DNA of 64,000 nt from Endomicrobium sp. (GCA_031260705.1 JAISLA010000009.1:18450-82449), one strand, 5' to 3'. Positions 45,335 to 55,927 are shown, counted from the stretch's first letter. Numbers and translations are program-made. Notes: generated by a model from the sequence alone, not told the origin.

Positions 45335-46129
45335 TCAATTCCTGCTATTTAAGTTACTTTTTTTCCATATAATTCGTATTCCAGCTAAAGTCAAATACGG
45401 CAAAACAATTTCTATTTCTTCTATTTCGTCAAACACAAATCCAGCTAAACCGCCGGTGGCAATTATATGCTTTACTTTCATTTCCTTTTTTATTCTTGCA
45501 ATAAGTTCTTTTACCAGTCCCGTATAACCAAAATAAAGTCCTGACTGCATGCATTCAATACTTGTAAGTCCTATTGATTTTAAAGGTTTTTTCATTTCTA
45601 CACGCGGAAGTTGTTCTATTTTTAAATTAAGCAACTGCGCTAAAATTGCTGGACCTGGAGCTATCGCACCGCCGATATATATTCCTTCAGAATTTATGCA
45701 ATCAAAAGTTGTTGCCGTACCGAAATCAATAACAACACAGCTATCGTCATAAACGGAATATGCGGCAACAATATCTGCAATCCTGTCAGCACCAGTTTCT
45801 TTAGAATTTCCCGCCGCAAAAATAAGTCCGCCACAGTTTTTTGAGTTCACAAAAAACGTTTTTTTTTCAAAATATTTTTTTATGAGTTCTTCAAAAACAG
45901 CATTTAACGACGGAACCACGCTGGCAATCGCAAAATTGCTTACTTGTTTTGCATCAAAACCGTCATAAAAAAACATATCCATAAGAAATGTTGCATATTC
46001 GTCGGAAGTCCGCTCTTTTACAGTTGACATTCTCCAAACTTTCAACGGTTCAGGTAAAACTTTCTCGTCTTTCATGACAAACAAACCAACAGTTATATTT
46101 GTATTGCCAATGTCTAACGCTAAGAACAT
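45335..46129 (-). CDS. coaX: Type III pantothenate kinase
   Basis: Phosphorylates pantothenate in the first committed step of coenzyme A synthesis. The 264 residues match CoaX. Visible are FLALDIGNTNITVGLF (phosphate 1 motif), GADRIADIVAAY, CVVIDFGTATTFDCI and GGAIAPGPAILAQLL, then ATGGLAGFV near the C-terminus. AGGAG lies about 8 bases before the ATG. No biotin-ligase or sporulation gene is adjacent, as is sometimes seen elsewhere. Confidence 0.96.
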   Translation of the reverse strand: MFLALDIGNTNITVGLFVMKDEKVLPEPLKVWRMSTVKERTSDEYATFLMDMFFYDGFDAKQVSNFAIASVVPSLNAVFEELIKKYFEKKTFFVNSKNCGGLIFAAGNSKETGADRIADIVAAYSVYDDSCVVIDFGTATTFDCINSEGIYIGGAIAPGPAILAQLLNLKIEQLPRVEMKKPLKSIGLTSIECMQSGLYFGYTGLVKELIARIKKEMKVKHIIATGGLAGFVFDEIEEIEIVLPYLTLAGIRIIWKKSNLNSRN

Positions 46130-46611
46130 AATTTCTCCTATAACAGTCTTAATATTCAGACTGCAACTTTGTAAAAAAACTTATGTAAAAATAAGACAGG
46201 ACATTTGCTCTTTTGCACTCTTTAACAGCCTTTTCGACTTATCCGCCGGATAGTGCGCACACATTTTCCCATCATAAAGGATATTTATTTGATTATTAGT
46301 AATTAGTGTTAGGTGAGGTTTAATTAATATTATCAGGAGAGATAATACTTAAAAACAGAACAATATGGTAGAGAACGGGTTTAATCGTTTGTTAAATCCT
46401 ACCAAATTATCTCATACTATAAGTATATCTATGCTTTTATTATCGTCAAGATTCTCTTGTAATATAGTTGTCAAATATTACTCATTACTCTACAATAATT
46501 ACTCGCATGACTATAAGGTTCATTTTTACCTCTTCTTCTTTTATCTTCCTTTCCTACTATACATCCTCTTCAAAACTCCTGTGTTCTACCTATATCACAA
46601 AATGAGCGCTC
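46130..46611. other. Intergenic stretch beside the dead restriction locus
   Basis: About 480 bases of AT-rich DNA between coaX and the end of the dead nuclease gene. A plus-strand reading at 46365-46691 has no motif and a composition like frame noise, and I do not call it. Minus-strand fragments such as ENLDDNKSIDILIV are too short to place. Confidence 0.45.
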
Positions 46612-48134
46612 TCAAACCACTCCATTCTTTTTATCCCTATTATCCCATGCAGCTTTATTTAAAGTTTTGCATTTTTCCGATGCATTTATAAAACTATCAA
46701 TTTCAGATATTCTTACTTCAAACCCATCTTTTTTTATAAAACTAAAGTATCTTTTAGTATCAGTAAAAGTTCTTGGAGAAATGAATATCGAATAAGATTT
46801 AATTCCCTTTTTTAAAAATGTTTCTAAATGTCTGTGAACAGAAAAAGATTCTCTTATATGTTGTTGTAAAGTCACTTCCACCAAAATCGTATCATTATTC
46901 TCAAAACACTCAATATCAGAATTGCCACCAGAAGCAAAACTTGTAGGAAGCCCTTAATCATCTGAAATAAAATTCGTTTTACCGTAACATTTTTAAGCTT
47001 TTTAAGAATAGCAAGAGAAATTAAAAATTCTAATCTCAACGGTTGCTCAATAACCTTTAAAATTTCATCTTTTGAAGCTTTCTTATTAAATAAATTAAGT
47101 AGTTCTTCTTTAATTAATATCCAGTCATAATAATCAACCCATTTTTTTAATTCAGTTTTCTTAACTTTTGCAGAAACATTGTATATAGAAAGTTTTGAAA
47201 TTAAATTATTATCTATTTGTCCGATATATGAGAAAAATTCTTTTTCTGTTCTAAATTCTTTACAATAAATGTATTGCTGTAATATGTAATCAATAACATT
47301 GTTCTCTTTTGTATTCAAATCTATAAAATGACCGCCACCTCGTATGGAAATCAAACCTGTAAGTCTCATTTTTCGAATAAAATCATCGGGATAATCTATT
47401 AAAATCGAATTATCATCTCTTTTTATTTCATTCAAGCATTTTATAACATGTTTCTAAAATTATTTCATTACTTGGAGAAAAACCATATTTTTTACGAATT
47501 TTTTTGATTTCAACATATAAACTCTCTGCAATATCATTCCGCCAACAAAGAAATAATGGAATCTCTTTTTTTGAAATACCTATGTTGTTGTTATTCAAAA
47601 GTCTAATTGTTTTCAATAATAAAACCAAAGGAATATTTTTATTTAACACTCTACGAAAAGGATTATCTCTTTGATATTTTGCAAAAGCATTGGCAAAAAC
47701 CATTAGTTCATTCTCAGGTTTTTCTTTGTCCAATAACATTTTTCCGCTCTCTGAAAAAACTATTTTTTCTTGCAAAAAATATCACACAAAACCAAGTTCC
47801 TTTGCAATTTTTAAACTATGTGTCAAATCTTGATGTCCAACCCCTTTCAAAGCCAGCTTCTTTATGATTTTGAGGATTATCCATAAACATCTTTTCAACT
47901 TCACCTTTACTTAATTTGATCCCATTATTCCATTTATTTCTGACGCTTTGAGATACTTTTACCGGCTTATACAAACCATTTTGAATCAACAATTGTACAA
48001 CTTTATAATTATATCTACCGTAAGTATTTTCCATCATATTCAAAAAGAATGTTCAAAAAATCTTTCAATCTTTCAGGATTTCTCATAGTTGTCGTAAATA
48101 ATAACGGTTTATATCCAGTTTGATGTTTTTTCAT
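46612..48134 (-). pseudogene. AlwI-family type II restriction endonuclease, dead
   Basis: Four readings reassemble a type IIS endonuclease of the AlwI/PleI/BstNBI family. The start at 48134 gives MKKHQTGYKPLLFTTTMRNP and RLKDFLNILFEYDGK. After a frameshift comes YKVVQLLIQNGLYKP and NPQNHKEAGFERGWTSRFDT; then FSESGKMLL and ANAFAKYQRDNPFRRVL; then DYPDDFIRKMRLTGLISIRG. The C-terminal catalytic part has VEVTLQQHIRESFSVHRHL, with the Glu of the nuclease core. At least four frameshifts and one or two stops lie between them. Intact relatives cut a few bases from short asymmetric sites such as GGATC. It starts four bases from the end of the second methyltransferase relic. Confidence 0.9.
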
Positions 48135-48137
48135 AAT

Positions 48138-48824
48138 TCAGTAAGTTACTAAAACTTCTTTTACTATTTTCCGACTGTTATTGTAATAATTAATGTAATT
48201 ACTCTTAATATTGTAAGTATTATATTTTTCCATCTAATTTAACAATATATTGTTCTTATTTCCTTTATAATACGCAATGTTTGACAAGGCAAATCTCACA
48301 CCTTGTTCATTCAATCCATCCAAAATTCTCAACAAATCTTCTTCTGATCTTTCATTCCACAATTTATTGTATTCACTCGCAGCTATTAAATATGGACGGT
48401 CCAAATAAACAAAATCATTCTTTAAATATTTCCTACTGTAAAAAAAATCTCTAAAATCCTCACAACTAAAGAGCATACACTTGTCTTGTGCAAAATCAAA
48501 ATATTCATTTAATGAATGTGCCACATTTTTATTAAAATCAATATTACCAACAGGCAGGTTAAACTTTCCTCTGCCGTTAAACCGCAACATCCTGTTAAAT
48601 CCGTAAATAAGCAAAATATATAAAACTAAGGGATTATTATTTCCGAAATTATTAACATATATTCTTAGCTTTTCATAACCCTGTTTATTAAACCTTGCAT
48701 AGTAAGTTTTTTTAAATTCTCTTTTCATCTCAAATGGAACTGTATCTTTTTTATAAGAACAAGAAAGATGATATTTATCACCCACATAAAATAATGGAGA
48801 TCTTTTACTGTTTACTTTTTCCAC
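48138..48824 (-). pseudogene. Dam-class (D12) adenine methyltransferase 2, dead
   Basis: The reading begins RSPLFYVGDKYHL, the usual start of D12-class N6-adenine methyltransferases. The following part that should carry the FxGGG S-adenosylmethionine motif is deleted, and the sequence resumes at KKTYYARFNKQGYEKLR. The catalytic motif reads LDRPYL instead of DPPY. A TAG at 48244 region replaces a Trp codon: before it is NNILLN and after it MEKYNTYNIKSNYINYY, the normal C-terminal end. Three independent lesions make loss of activity certain. It probably methylated one strand of the asymmetric site cut by the neighbouring nuclease. Confidence 0.9.
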
Positions 48825-49805
48825 TTTATTTTTGTAACAAATAAATATTCTTTATGACTTTTGAAATCAGTACTACCTGCATTAAAATATCTATAATCTT
48901 TTTCAAAAATTTTTGCAGAACCTCTTTTCATTAAAATCCTTTCTATTTCTTCCAAAGCAATTTTATTACGTGATGAATTGCTTTTAGAATCACAAGTATT
49001 GTTGTATGAAACAACTAAATATTCAGCTTTTATATCTTTAACAAGTTCAGAAAACTTATATTTTGCATTATTTCTACAATAATTACTCATATTTTCAGGT
49101 TCAGGCTTTACGGCTACTCCGTAAAGTTTCGATTTGTCCCATTTTATCAGGTTTCAAGAACATGATAAAATCTACTGTATTGTCTTGAATTATACGGCGG
49201 ATCTATTACACCACATCAGCTGATATATTCTTCACAAACATATTTGCATCTTCCCTAAAAATAGACACATTTTTAACAGATATAGTATCTATTTATTTCA
49301 TTATAAAATTATCATCTAAGACTTCTTTTTTTAAATACGCGTCAAAATGTCCTACTGTATTTGCTATTTTGTCTGCTGAATAAAGCAATGATGCTAATAA
49401 GATATAATTTTCTTTATCGGTCAAATTACTTTTATTGTTTTCGATATTCTCTCTTATAAATCCAATTTTTTTCGCAGCATCAACATTAAAAAATTTACCG
49501 CCAAAATATTTCGAAAAATAATTTTCCGATAAATCTTTTTCCGAAACAGCATTATAAATTTTCATAATACTGTTAATTTTATTATTATCAAACACTCATC
49601 ACCAAAAAATGCCCTGTATATTGCATAATTTGAATATAAGAAGTCGTTTACTGACACTTTTTTAAAATTTTTACTTGCCTCAGCGACAACAATTCAAGTA
49701 CCTACAAAAATATCCGCAAAAGAATCGATTTCACATTCACTCTCAATTATTGAGAATATCCAGCTGACAAGTTTGTATTTACTTTCTATATATCTGCGAT
49801 TATAT
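48812..49805 (-). pseudogene. Dam-class (D12) adenine methyltransferase 1, dead
   Basis: Reassembled readings give NRRYIESKYKLVSWI at the start, SFADIFVGT (S-adenosylmethionine motif), then NDFLYSNYAIYRAFFG, IANTVGHFDAYLKK, the catalytic IDPPYNSRQYSRFYHVLET segment, and the C-terminal LVVSYNNTCDSKSNSSRNKI and DFKSHKEYLFVTK. Stops interrupt the first motif and the catalytic region, and there are at least three frame changes; the start codon is also not evident. Together with methyltransferase 2 and the nuclease it formed a three-gene restriction-modification operon, with tight overlaps still visible. Confidence 0.9.
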
Positions 49806-50105
49806 AATTGAAAATAATTCCTTTTTTCTCCTGTCGTGTAACAGTAAGTTTCCCGGAGTTTTTCCAGTATAAAAGCTAGAGTGTTTTCGCTGAGTATGAA
49901 CTATATCAAAAAGCATTCCCTGTACTGCTTCACATAAATATTGCAGCTTTATATCATTATTATTTTGATACTCAATAGTATTTTTTTTCAACAACTGATT
50001 AGCTGAAATAAAAGTTAACAACTCTTCTTTTATTTTTAAAAGAGTATTGATTTCTTTATGTACCGGTTTTTCGTTTAATGATTTTCTTCCCATATTTATT
50101 TTCAT
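49800..50105 (-). CDS. Unrecognised small protein at the head of the restriction locus
   Basis: A 101-residue reading starting MKINMGRKSLNEKPVHKEIN and rich in Lys, Asn and Leu, with a helical middle (LLKIKEELLTFISANQLLK) and ending in RRKKELFSII. I do not recognise it. It ends where methyltransferase 1 begins, so it could have been a regulator or accessory gene of that system. It has no stop inside, but with all its neighbours dead it may itself be a remnant. Confidence 0.4.
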   Translation of the reverse strand: MKINMGRKSLNEKPVHKEINTLLKIKEELLTFISANQLLKKNTIEYQNNNDIKLQYLCEAVQGMLFDIVHTQRKHSSFYTGKTPGNLLLHDRRKKELFSII

Positions 50106-50227
50106 TAATCACAATGAACCGACTGTGTGCGCTTAGTGCTACAATCAAAGGGCTAACAACACTAAAGCGTAACCGTATGGTGTGGATACGGGGGTCTGCA
50201 AAGCTGCATCTCAGCTGGAGAGAGTTG

Positions 50228-50749
50228 CTATAATTTAAAAACATTGCCGCCATCACTGTCTATTGCGACAATTAATGGCATACCTTCAACTTCAAGCTTA
50301 TAAATTGCTTCGGGTCCCAAATCTTCAAAAGCAATCAAATCGGCTTTTTTTACCGTTTTAGAAAGAAGCGCTGCAACACCACCGGTGGCAACGAGATAGA
50401 CCGCACTATTTTCTTTTATTGAATTGACAACAGATTCTGACCGCCCTCCTTTTCCAATCAAAAACTTAACGCCTTCTTTTAGAATTCTAGGCGTAAAAAT
50501 ATCCATTCTTGAAGATGTTGTAGGACCGCATGCTCCTATAACCGCACCCGGTTTTGCAGGCGACGGACCGCAATAGTAAATTGCAACATTCTTTAAATTA
50601 AAAGGAACCGCGATGCCGCTGTCTAACATATCTATAATTCTTTTATGAGCGGCGTCTCTTGCCGTATAAACAGTACCGCTGAGCAAAATTCTTTGCCCTG
50701 CTTTCAGCATTTTAGGATTTAAAACCAAATCTAGTAAATTTATTTTCAT
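50228..50749 (-). CDS. fumB: Fumarate hydratase (class I), beta subunit
   Basis: The C-terminal half of a two-subunit iron-sulfur fumarase (or L-tartrate dehydratase-type) enzyme, about 173 residues. Visible are GTVYTARDAAHKRI, YYCGPSPAKPGAVIGACGPT, TSSRMDIFTPRIL and GKGGRSESVV. The start ATG overlaps the alpha-subunit stop by four bases (ATGA). The reading upstream of 50749 is part of the alpha gene. With the alpha subunit and malic enzyme it connects fumarate, malate and pyruvate. Confidence 0.93.
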   Translation of the reverse strand: MKINLLDLVLNPKMLKAGQRILLSGTVYTARDAAHKRIIDMLDSGIAVPFNLKNVAIYYCGPSPAKPGAVIGACGPTTSSRMDIFTPRILKEGVKFLIGKGGRSESVVNSIKENSAVYLVATGGVAALLSKTVKKADLIAFEDLGPEAIYKLEVEGMPLIVAIDSDGGNVFKL

Positions 50750-51585
50750 ATTATAATAGTTTTTCTTCTGCAGGAATGGCACTGAATATTTACAGCGACA
50801 GGAAACGAGGCTATATGCACCGGTTTCTCTTCAATAAATACTGCCAAAGCGGTCGTTCTCCCGCCCATACCCATAGGACCGATATTCAGTTTATTTATAT
50901 CATTTAACAATTCTATTTCTTTTCCGCCGTAAAAAGCATTTTTATTCTCACTGCCAATTTCACGTAGCAGAGCCTTCTTTGACATAAAACCTACAGATGC
51001 AAAATCTCCACCTATGCCGACACCGACAACCAAAGGAGGACAAGCATTTCTGCCTTTATCATTTACAGCGCTCAAAACAAATTCTTTTATCCCGTCCCAG
51101 CCGACGGACAGAGTCAACATTTTCAAGGCACTTGCGTTCTCGCTCCCGCCTCCTTTAGGCAAAAAAGTAATTTCTATCTTATCGCCGGACACCAAATCAA
51201 TATAAATATTTGCCGGCGTATTGTCTTTAGTATTTTTTCTTTCAAGAGGATCAAAGACAACGGACTTGCGTAAATAACTATTTGTATATCCTAAAGAAAC
51301 TCCTTTATTTACTGCAGCATAAATATCTCCGTTCTCAATCTCTGTGTCTCTGCCAAGCTTTATAAAGAAATTTGCCGTACCTGTATCCTGACAGAGCGGA
51401 ATTTGCTCTTTTCTTGCGATATCTACATTTTCAATAATTTCTTTTAAAATATCCTTTGCCGTATTTTTTTCCAAAACAATATTTTGTTCCAAAGATTTCA
51501 AAACATCTGCAGGAAGTTTAAAATTTGTCTCAGCACACAAATTTTCTACGGCATTAATGATAATTTCAGATTTTATCTTTCGCAC
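50746..51585 (-). CDS. fumA: Fumarate hydratase (class I), alpha subunit
   Basis: The N-terminal, [4Fe-4S]-binding subunit (279 residues). The cluster cysteines are in IPLCQDTGTANFF, GRNACPPLVVG and NIQCHSCRR, and FLPKGGGSENAS is the substrate-binding Gly-rich loop. GTG at 51585 is the likely start; it overlaps the end of the malic enzyme gene by 20 bases. Subunit pairing with the gene just downstream favours fumarase, although tartrate dehydratase has the same layout. No fumarate reductase or succinate genes are in the window. Confidence 0.93.
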   Translation of the reverse strand: MRKIKSEIIINAVENLCAETNFKLPADVLKSLEQNIVLEKNTAKDILKEIIENVDIARKEQIPLCQDTGTANFFIKLGRDTEIENGDIYAAVNKGVSLGYTNSYLRKSVVFDPLERKNTKDNTPANIYIDLVSGDKIEITFLPKGGGSENASALKMLTLSVGWDGIKEFVLSAVNDKGRNACPPLVVGVGIGGDFASVGFMSKKALLREIGSENKNAFYGGKEIELLNDINKLNIGPMGMGGRTTALAVFIEEKPVHIASFPVAVNIQCHSCRRKTIII

Positions 51586-52918
51586 TTTTTATATAACCAC
51601 TTTTCATCATTGTTTCAGTTATAGCTCTGCTTCTTTTTATAATAGATTTTGCATCATTAAAAATTTTATCATAACTTAATTTTTTACCAGCAACTTTTTC
51701 TTCTATCGCTTTTATACCTAACGCAGCGGCAACTTTAGGAAAAATTTCCCAGTCATCCATAGTAGGAAGAATTTTATCCGGTCTTATTTTATTGTCCGCT
51801 ATACATGAAGCAAGTTCTGTCGCGGCCGTTATACACATAGTATCTGTAATTGTTGAAGCTCTTACGTCAAGAGCTCCTCGGAAAACTCCCGGAAATCCCA
51901 AAGAATTATTTACCTGATTTTCAAAATCACTTCTTCCCGTTGCAACTACGGCTGCTCCCGCTTCTTTAGCTTCCCAAGGCCAAATTTCAGGTACGGGATT
52001 TGCGCACGTAAAAACTATGGGGTTTTTAGCCATCCCTTCTATCCATTTTTTATCTATTACTCCCGGACCTGGAGCTGATAAAGCGATAACAGCATCGGCA
52101 TTTCCCATAGCTTCTTTAATTCCGCCGTGTACGTCGTTTACATTAGTGTCAGCGGCTAATGTCCATTTTTCAGGACACGTTTTTAAATCAACTCTCTTTT
52201 TATGCAAGGTTCCGCACAAGTCAACCATAATTATATTTGCAGGATTTGCACCGTAAAGAATTAAAAGTCTCGATATGCATATATTCGCAGCGCCTGCTCC
52301 TATCATTGCAATTCTAACTTTTCCTATTTTTTTGCCAACAACTTTCAAAGCATTTATAAAACCTGCAAGTGTTACAAGAGCTGTTCCCTGCTGATCATCA
52401 TGCCATACGGGAACACGACATTCTTTCCTCAAAGTATTTAATACAGGAAAACATTTCGGCTGTTCTATATCTTCCAAATTCACGCCGCCAAAAGACGGCT
52501 GCAATATTTTTACGGTTTGTATTATCTCTTTCTCATCTTTTGTGTCAAGACATATCGGATATGCATCAACTCCACCAAGATATTTATATAAAAGAGCTTT
52601 CCCCTCCATAACGGGCATTCCTGCTTCCGGTCCTATATCGCCAAGCCCCAGAACTCTTGTTCCATCGCTCACTACTGCTACGCTGTTCCATTTATTTGTA
52701 TATTCGTACACAAGTTCCGGGTTTTTATAAATATCAGTGCAGACTGCAGCAACTCCCGGGCTGTACCATATTGAAAAATCGTTAAAATCCTTAACTCTGC
52801 ATTTAGGAACAACTTCAATCTTACCACGATAAAAAGGATGGAGTTTTCTCGCAATTTTTGATGGTTCCTCTGCCGCTTTCAAAAGTTTATTTACGTCAAC
52901 TTTTTTCTGTTTCTCCAT
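51566..52918 (-). CDS. NAD(P)-dependent malic enzyme
   Basis: Decarboxylates malate to pyruvate. The 450 residues match the short bacterial type. Visible are FSIWYSPGVAAVC, VVSDGTRVLGLGDIGPEAGM with the catalytic Tyr-Lys region nearby, VPVWHDDQQGTALV with the metal-binding Asp residues, and VRIAMIGAGAANICISRLL (dinucleotide loop). It is the first gene of a malic enzyme-fumA-fumB operon with overlapping ends. Together they convert fumarate or malate to pyruvate, or run in reverse to supply aspartate-family acids; direction is not visible. Confidence 0.96.
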   Translation of the reverse strand: MEKQKKVDVNKLLKAAEEPSKIARKLHPFYRGKIEVVPKCRVKDFNDFSIWYSPGVAAVCTDIYKNPELVYEYTNKWNSVAVVSDGTRVLGLGDIGPEAGMPVMEGKALLYKYLGGVDAYPICLDTKDEKEIIQTVKILQPSFGGVNLEDIEQPKCFPVLNTLRKECRVPVWHDDQQGTALVTLAGFINALKVVGKKIGKVRIAMIGAGAANICISRLLILYGANPANIIMVDLCGTLHKKRVDLKTCPEKWTLAADTNVNDVHGGIKEAMGNADAVIALSAPGPGVIDKKWIEGMAKNPIVFTCANPVPEIWPWEAKEAGAAVVATGRSDFENQVNNSLGFPGVFRGALDVRASTITDTMCITAATELASCIADNKIRPDKILPTMDDWEIFPKVAAALGIKAIEEKVAGKKLSYDKIFNDAKSIIKRSRAITETMMKSGYIKSAKDKI

Positions 52919-53513
<595 letters not shown>

Positions 53514-53822
53514 TTAATCTGTTTTAGACTCAATAGAAATCATAACGCCGCCGTTTAATTTTTCAGCTACAAAATTATAAATCCATGCTATAAATATCGA
53601 TCCGGCCGTCATAATAAGAGTATAGAAAACTACAAAAATGAAAAATAATAATATTTTTTTCACAATAAAACTAAAACTCACAGCTAAATCAAACGGTATT
53701 AAAAAAAACGGAAGGTAAAAAAATGAAAACAAACCGACGATAGTACCTAAAATTACAAAAATGATAGGAAATATTTTTAGAATTGAAAGAAGTTGAATTT
53801 TCTTTACATTGTAAACTAACAT
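53514..53822 (-). CDS. Small two-helix membrane protein
   Basis: A 102-residue inner-membrane protein: a short basic start (VYNVKKIQLLSIL), a first hydrophobic segment (IIFVILGTIVGLFSFFYL), a second (ILLFFIFVVFYTLIMTAG), and the C-terminal AWIYNFVAEKLNGGVMISIE. Many bacteria and archaea have such small proteins resembling DUF3566, with the same ending; the function is unknown. The ATG at 53822 (AGG nine bases upstream) is a better start than the longer reading to 53954, whose N-terminal part looks unrelated. Confidence 0.7.
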   Translation of the reverse strand: MLVYNVKKIQLLSILKIFPIIFVILGTIVGLFSFFYLPFFLIPFDLAVSFSFIVKKILLFFIFVVFYTLIMTAGSIFIAWIYNFVAEKLNGGVMISIESKTD

Positions 53823-54216
53823 TAAAAACCTCTTCTTTTTAACTTTTAACTCTGCCCGCTTAAATGAATTCAACAGAATACTCTCTGTAACTGACAATAA
53901 ATGTTTTGTTATAACTGCAATTTTATTTTTCCCCACATACCCGGTATGGATCATGAGTTTCTGTCATCATCAGAAAAGAAAATTTCCATTTTAATCTCTA
54001 ATCTGCCAGTTAGCTTTTATCTCATCTCGCATTTTAATGATATAGATTTATATTATTTTTACCCGGACTTTGTTTGCTTCTTTCCCTATTCCGCTTTCCC
54101 TTTTCTTCCCCGCAAGGAAGAAAAAGCAAAGCGGAAAGTATATTTTAAAGAATAACCTTAAACATCAGATTGCGGTCAAGCCCGCTGTGACGATTTAGTA
54201 TGATAATACTTTGTCG
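53823..54216. other. Intergenic stretch with a large hairpin after fba
   Basis: No gene is recognised. It includes the hairpin listed at 54089-54136, about 80 bases past the end of fba. Confidence 0.6.
54089..54136. terminator. Long hairpin downstream of fba
   Basis: TTCCGCTTT and TTTTCTTCC on the left pair with GGAAGAAAA and AAAGCGGAA on the right: two 9-bp stems with a 3x3 internal loop and a 6-base apex. It lies about 80 bases beyond the fba stop. It lacks a strong T-run on the minus strand, so it may act as a Rho-linked end or a processing or protection hairpin. Confidence 0.55.
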
Positions 54217-55212
54217 TCACTTTGATGCATACAGCTTTTTTATATCTTCAAGAGATTTTGGAGCATAATCCCTTGCATGTCCCGCAGTTCCAAAATCTTT
54301 CATCTTTGTAATAATAAGATTTGTAAGAGCAGTTCTTGCAGGTCCTAAATAATCCCTGGGATCAAATTTTTCCGGCGACTCCGTAAAAACTTTTCTTATT
54401 GCGGCAGTAAGCGCAAGTCTTCCGTCAGTATCAACGTTAATTTTTGATACACCAAGTTTAATTGCTTCCTGAAGGCTTGACATAGGCACACCTGTTGCTC
54501 CAGGCATTTTTCCGCCATATTTATTTACTTCGTCAGTTAATTCTTTAGGAACCGATGATGCGCCATGCAACACAATCGGAATATCTATCAAAGCTCTGAT
54601 CTCCTTCAAAACATCAAAAGCAAGATTTGCGACGCCCTTAAACTTATACGCACCGTGCGAAGTTCCTATCGCAATAGCCAGAGAATCGACATCCGTTTCA
54701 TTTACAAATTTCTCCGCTTCTTTAGGATCTGTCAAATGTATTTTACCTGATCCTACACCGTCTTCTATACCGCCGAGAGTTCCGATTTCAGCTTCCACCG
54801 AAACACCCCTAGCATGCGCATATTCGACAACAGAACGAGTAACTTTTACGTTGTAATCATAAGTTGAAGCCGTTTTTCCATCTTCCAGCAAAGAACCATC
54901 TATCATAACCGATGAAAATCCGAGATCTATAGCTTTTATAGCCGATTCCAAAGAGTTGCCGTGGTCTAAATGCATTGCAACAGAAATATCCGGGTTTTCT
55001 ATAATAGCAGCTTTCATCAAATATCCCAAATATGTAAAATTAGAATACTTTAAAGCACCTCTGCTCGCCTGAATTATTACGGGAGACTGTGTTTCTTTCG
55101 CAGCAGCCATAATTGCCTGTATCTGCTCCATATTGTTAACGTTGTAAGCTCCCACTCCGTAGCCTTTTTTTTTTGCTTCTTCTAAAATTTGTTTTCCTGA
55201 TACCAGTGCCAT
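54217..55212 (-). CDS. fba: Class II fructose-bisphosphate aldolase
   Basis: Splits fructose-1,6-bisphosphate to two triose phosphates. The 331 residues fit the class IIB type. Visible are GYGVGAYNVNNMEQIQA, the zinc-binding AMHLDHGNSLESA, VMIDGSLLEDG, VEAEIGTLGGIEDG, AIGTSHGAYKF and VLHGASSVP with another His ligand, and KINVDTDGRLA. A strong GGAGGGAAGG precedes the ATG. It completes, with pfkA and tpiA, the upper glycolytic steps in this window. Confidence 0.97.
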   Translation of the reverse strand: MALVSGKQILEEAKKKGYGVGAYNVNNMEQIQAIMAAAKETQSPVIIQASRGALKYSNFTYLGYLMKAAIIENPDISVAMHLDHGNSLESAIKAIDLGFSSVMIDGSLLEDGKTASTYDYNVKVTRSVVEYAHARGVSVEAEIGTLGGIEDGVGSGKIHLTDPKEAEKFVNETDVDSLAIAIGTSHGAYKFKGVANLAFDVLKEIRALIDIPIVLHGASSVPKELTDEVNKYGGKMPGATGVPMSSLQEAIKLGVSKINVDTDGRLALTAAIRKVFTESPEKFDPRDYLGPARTALTNLIITKMKDFGTAGHARDYAPKSLEDIKKLYASK

Positions 55213-55514
55213 TTCCTTCCCTCCTTAAATTCAAATATTGTTTTTCCAAAATATTAAATTGTTTCCCTATCCGTCATAAAAAACTGGCTTGAAGCGCTAT
55301 CTATGATCTATCCATTGCGCCTAAAGCATAGCAGGAAAACATTGAAACTTCGCCTATCACTATAATATTGAGCTTCCTAAACAGTTTAGACTCCTCATCC
55401 GCAAACGTTGGAAACAATTGTTTTCTTTTTAGTATGCTCTAAATATCTCAAGAAAATTGACTTGCTTGTTTCTGTGTTTTCTTCTTCCTATTTTGGAAGT
55501 AACTCTGTAGTAAT
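55213..55514. other. Intergenic stretch, no gene recognised
   Basis: About 300 bases past the decayed locus C and before the fba ribosome binding site. No intact gene and no motif seen; it is likely more of the decayed material. Confidence 0.45.
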
Positions 55515-55927
55515 TTAAAAGCCTATCGTGTCTGTCTTCGCCTTTATCTCGTCCAGTATAGCACTATAGTCTATTTTCTTGTCTTGGCTAGCGCCAGCGA
55601 TATTCCTACATTTGATAATTTCACATCTGCGTCATCTATTTTAGTTTCTAAACACCACTACCACTGGAAACCGCATGTTTATGTTTGCCAATGAAACAAT
55701 GATAAACCTCAGTCAATACCCAGAAAAAACCATAAACTCCAAATATTACCTCTACGGAATATTCTTTAGAAAACTGATGTGCATACTTAGCGTACTTTTT
55801 TACCTTGTCTACAACACTGTATCATCCTGCAGTCGCTCCATCCTTGATGATAGGCTTAACCGACTTACCACAACCGGATACTATACTAAAAACTTGTCAT
55901 AAGTAAAACTACAAATGCTTTTTTCAC
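55515..55927 (-). pseudogene. Small lipoprotein with a TM segment, dead (locus C)
   Basis: GTG at 55927 begins KKAFVVLLMTSF, frameshifts, and resumes at SGCGKSVKPIIKDGATAG (lipobox Cys in SGC). A TGA then interrupts, and the same frame continues YSVVDKVKKYAKYAHQFSKE and the hydrophobic VEVIFGVYGFFWVLTEVYHC. After another frameshift the tail reads ETKIDDADVKLSNVGISLAL and, with one more shift, DYSAILDEIKAKTDTIGF. So a protein of about 135 residues with lipid anchor, membrane segment and helical tail is now broken at four places. It is the best-preserved example of the family. A 9-base poly(C) in its sense lies 56 bases upstream. Confidence 0.55.

Noticed and set aside
46365..46691. Plus-strand reading of 108 codons beside the dead restriction locus
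   Set aside because: Low-complexity Tyr/Phe/Leu-rich sequence without a family, no ribosome binding site, overlapping the end of the nuclease relic on the other strand.
55675..55902. Plus-strand reading of 75 codons over locus C
   Set aside because: It is the reverse of the lipoprotein relic, which has a signal peptide, lipobox and matching tail on the minus strand. The plus-strand reading has no motif or ribosome binding site.
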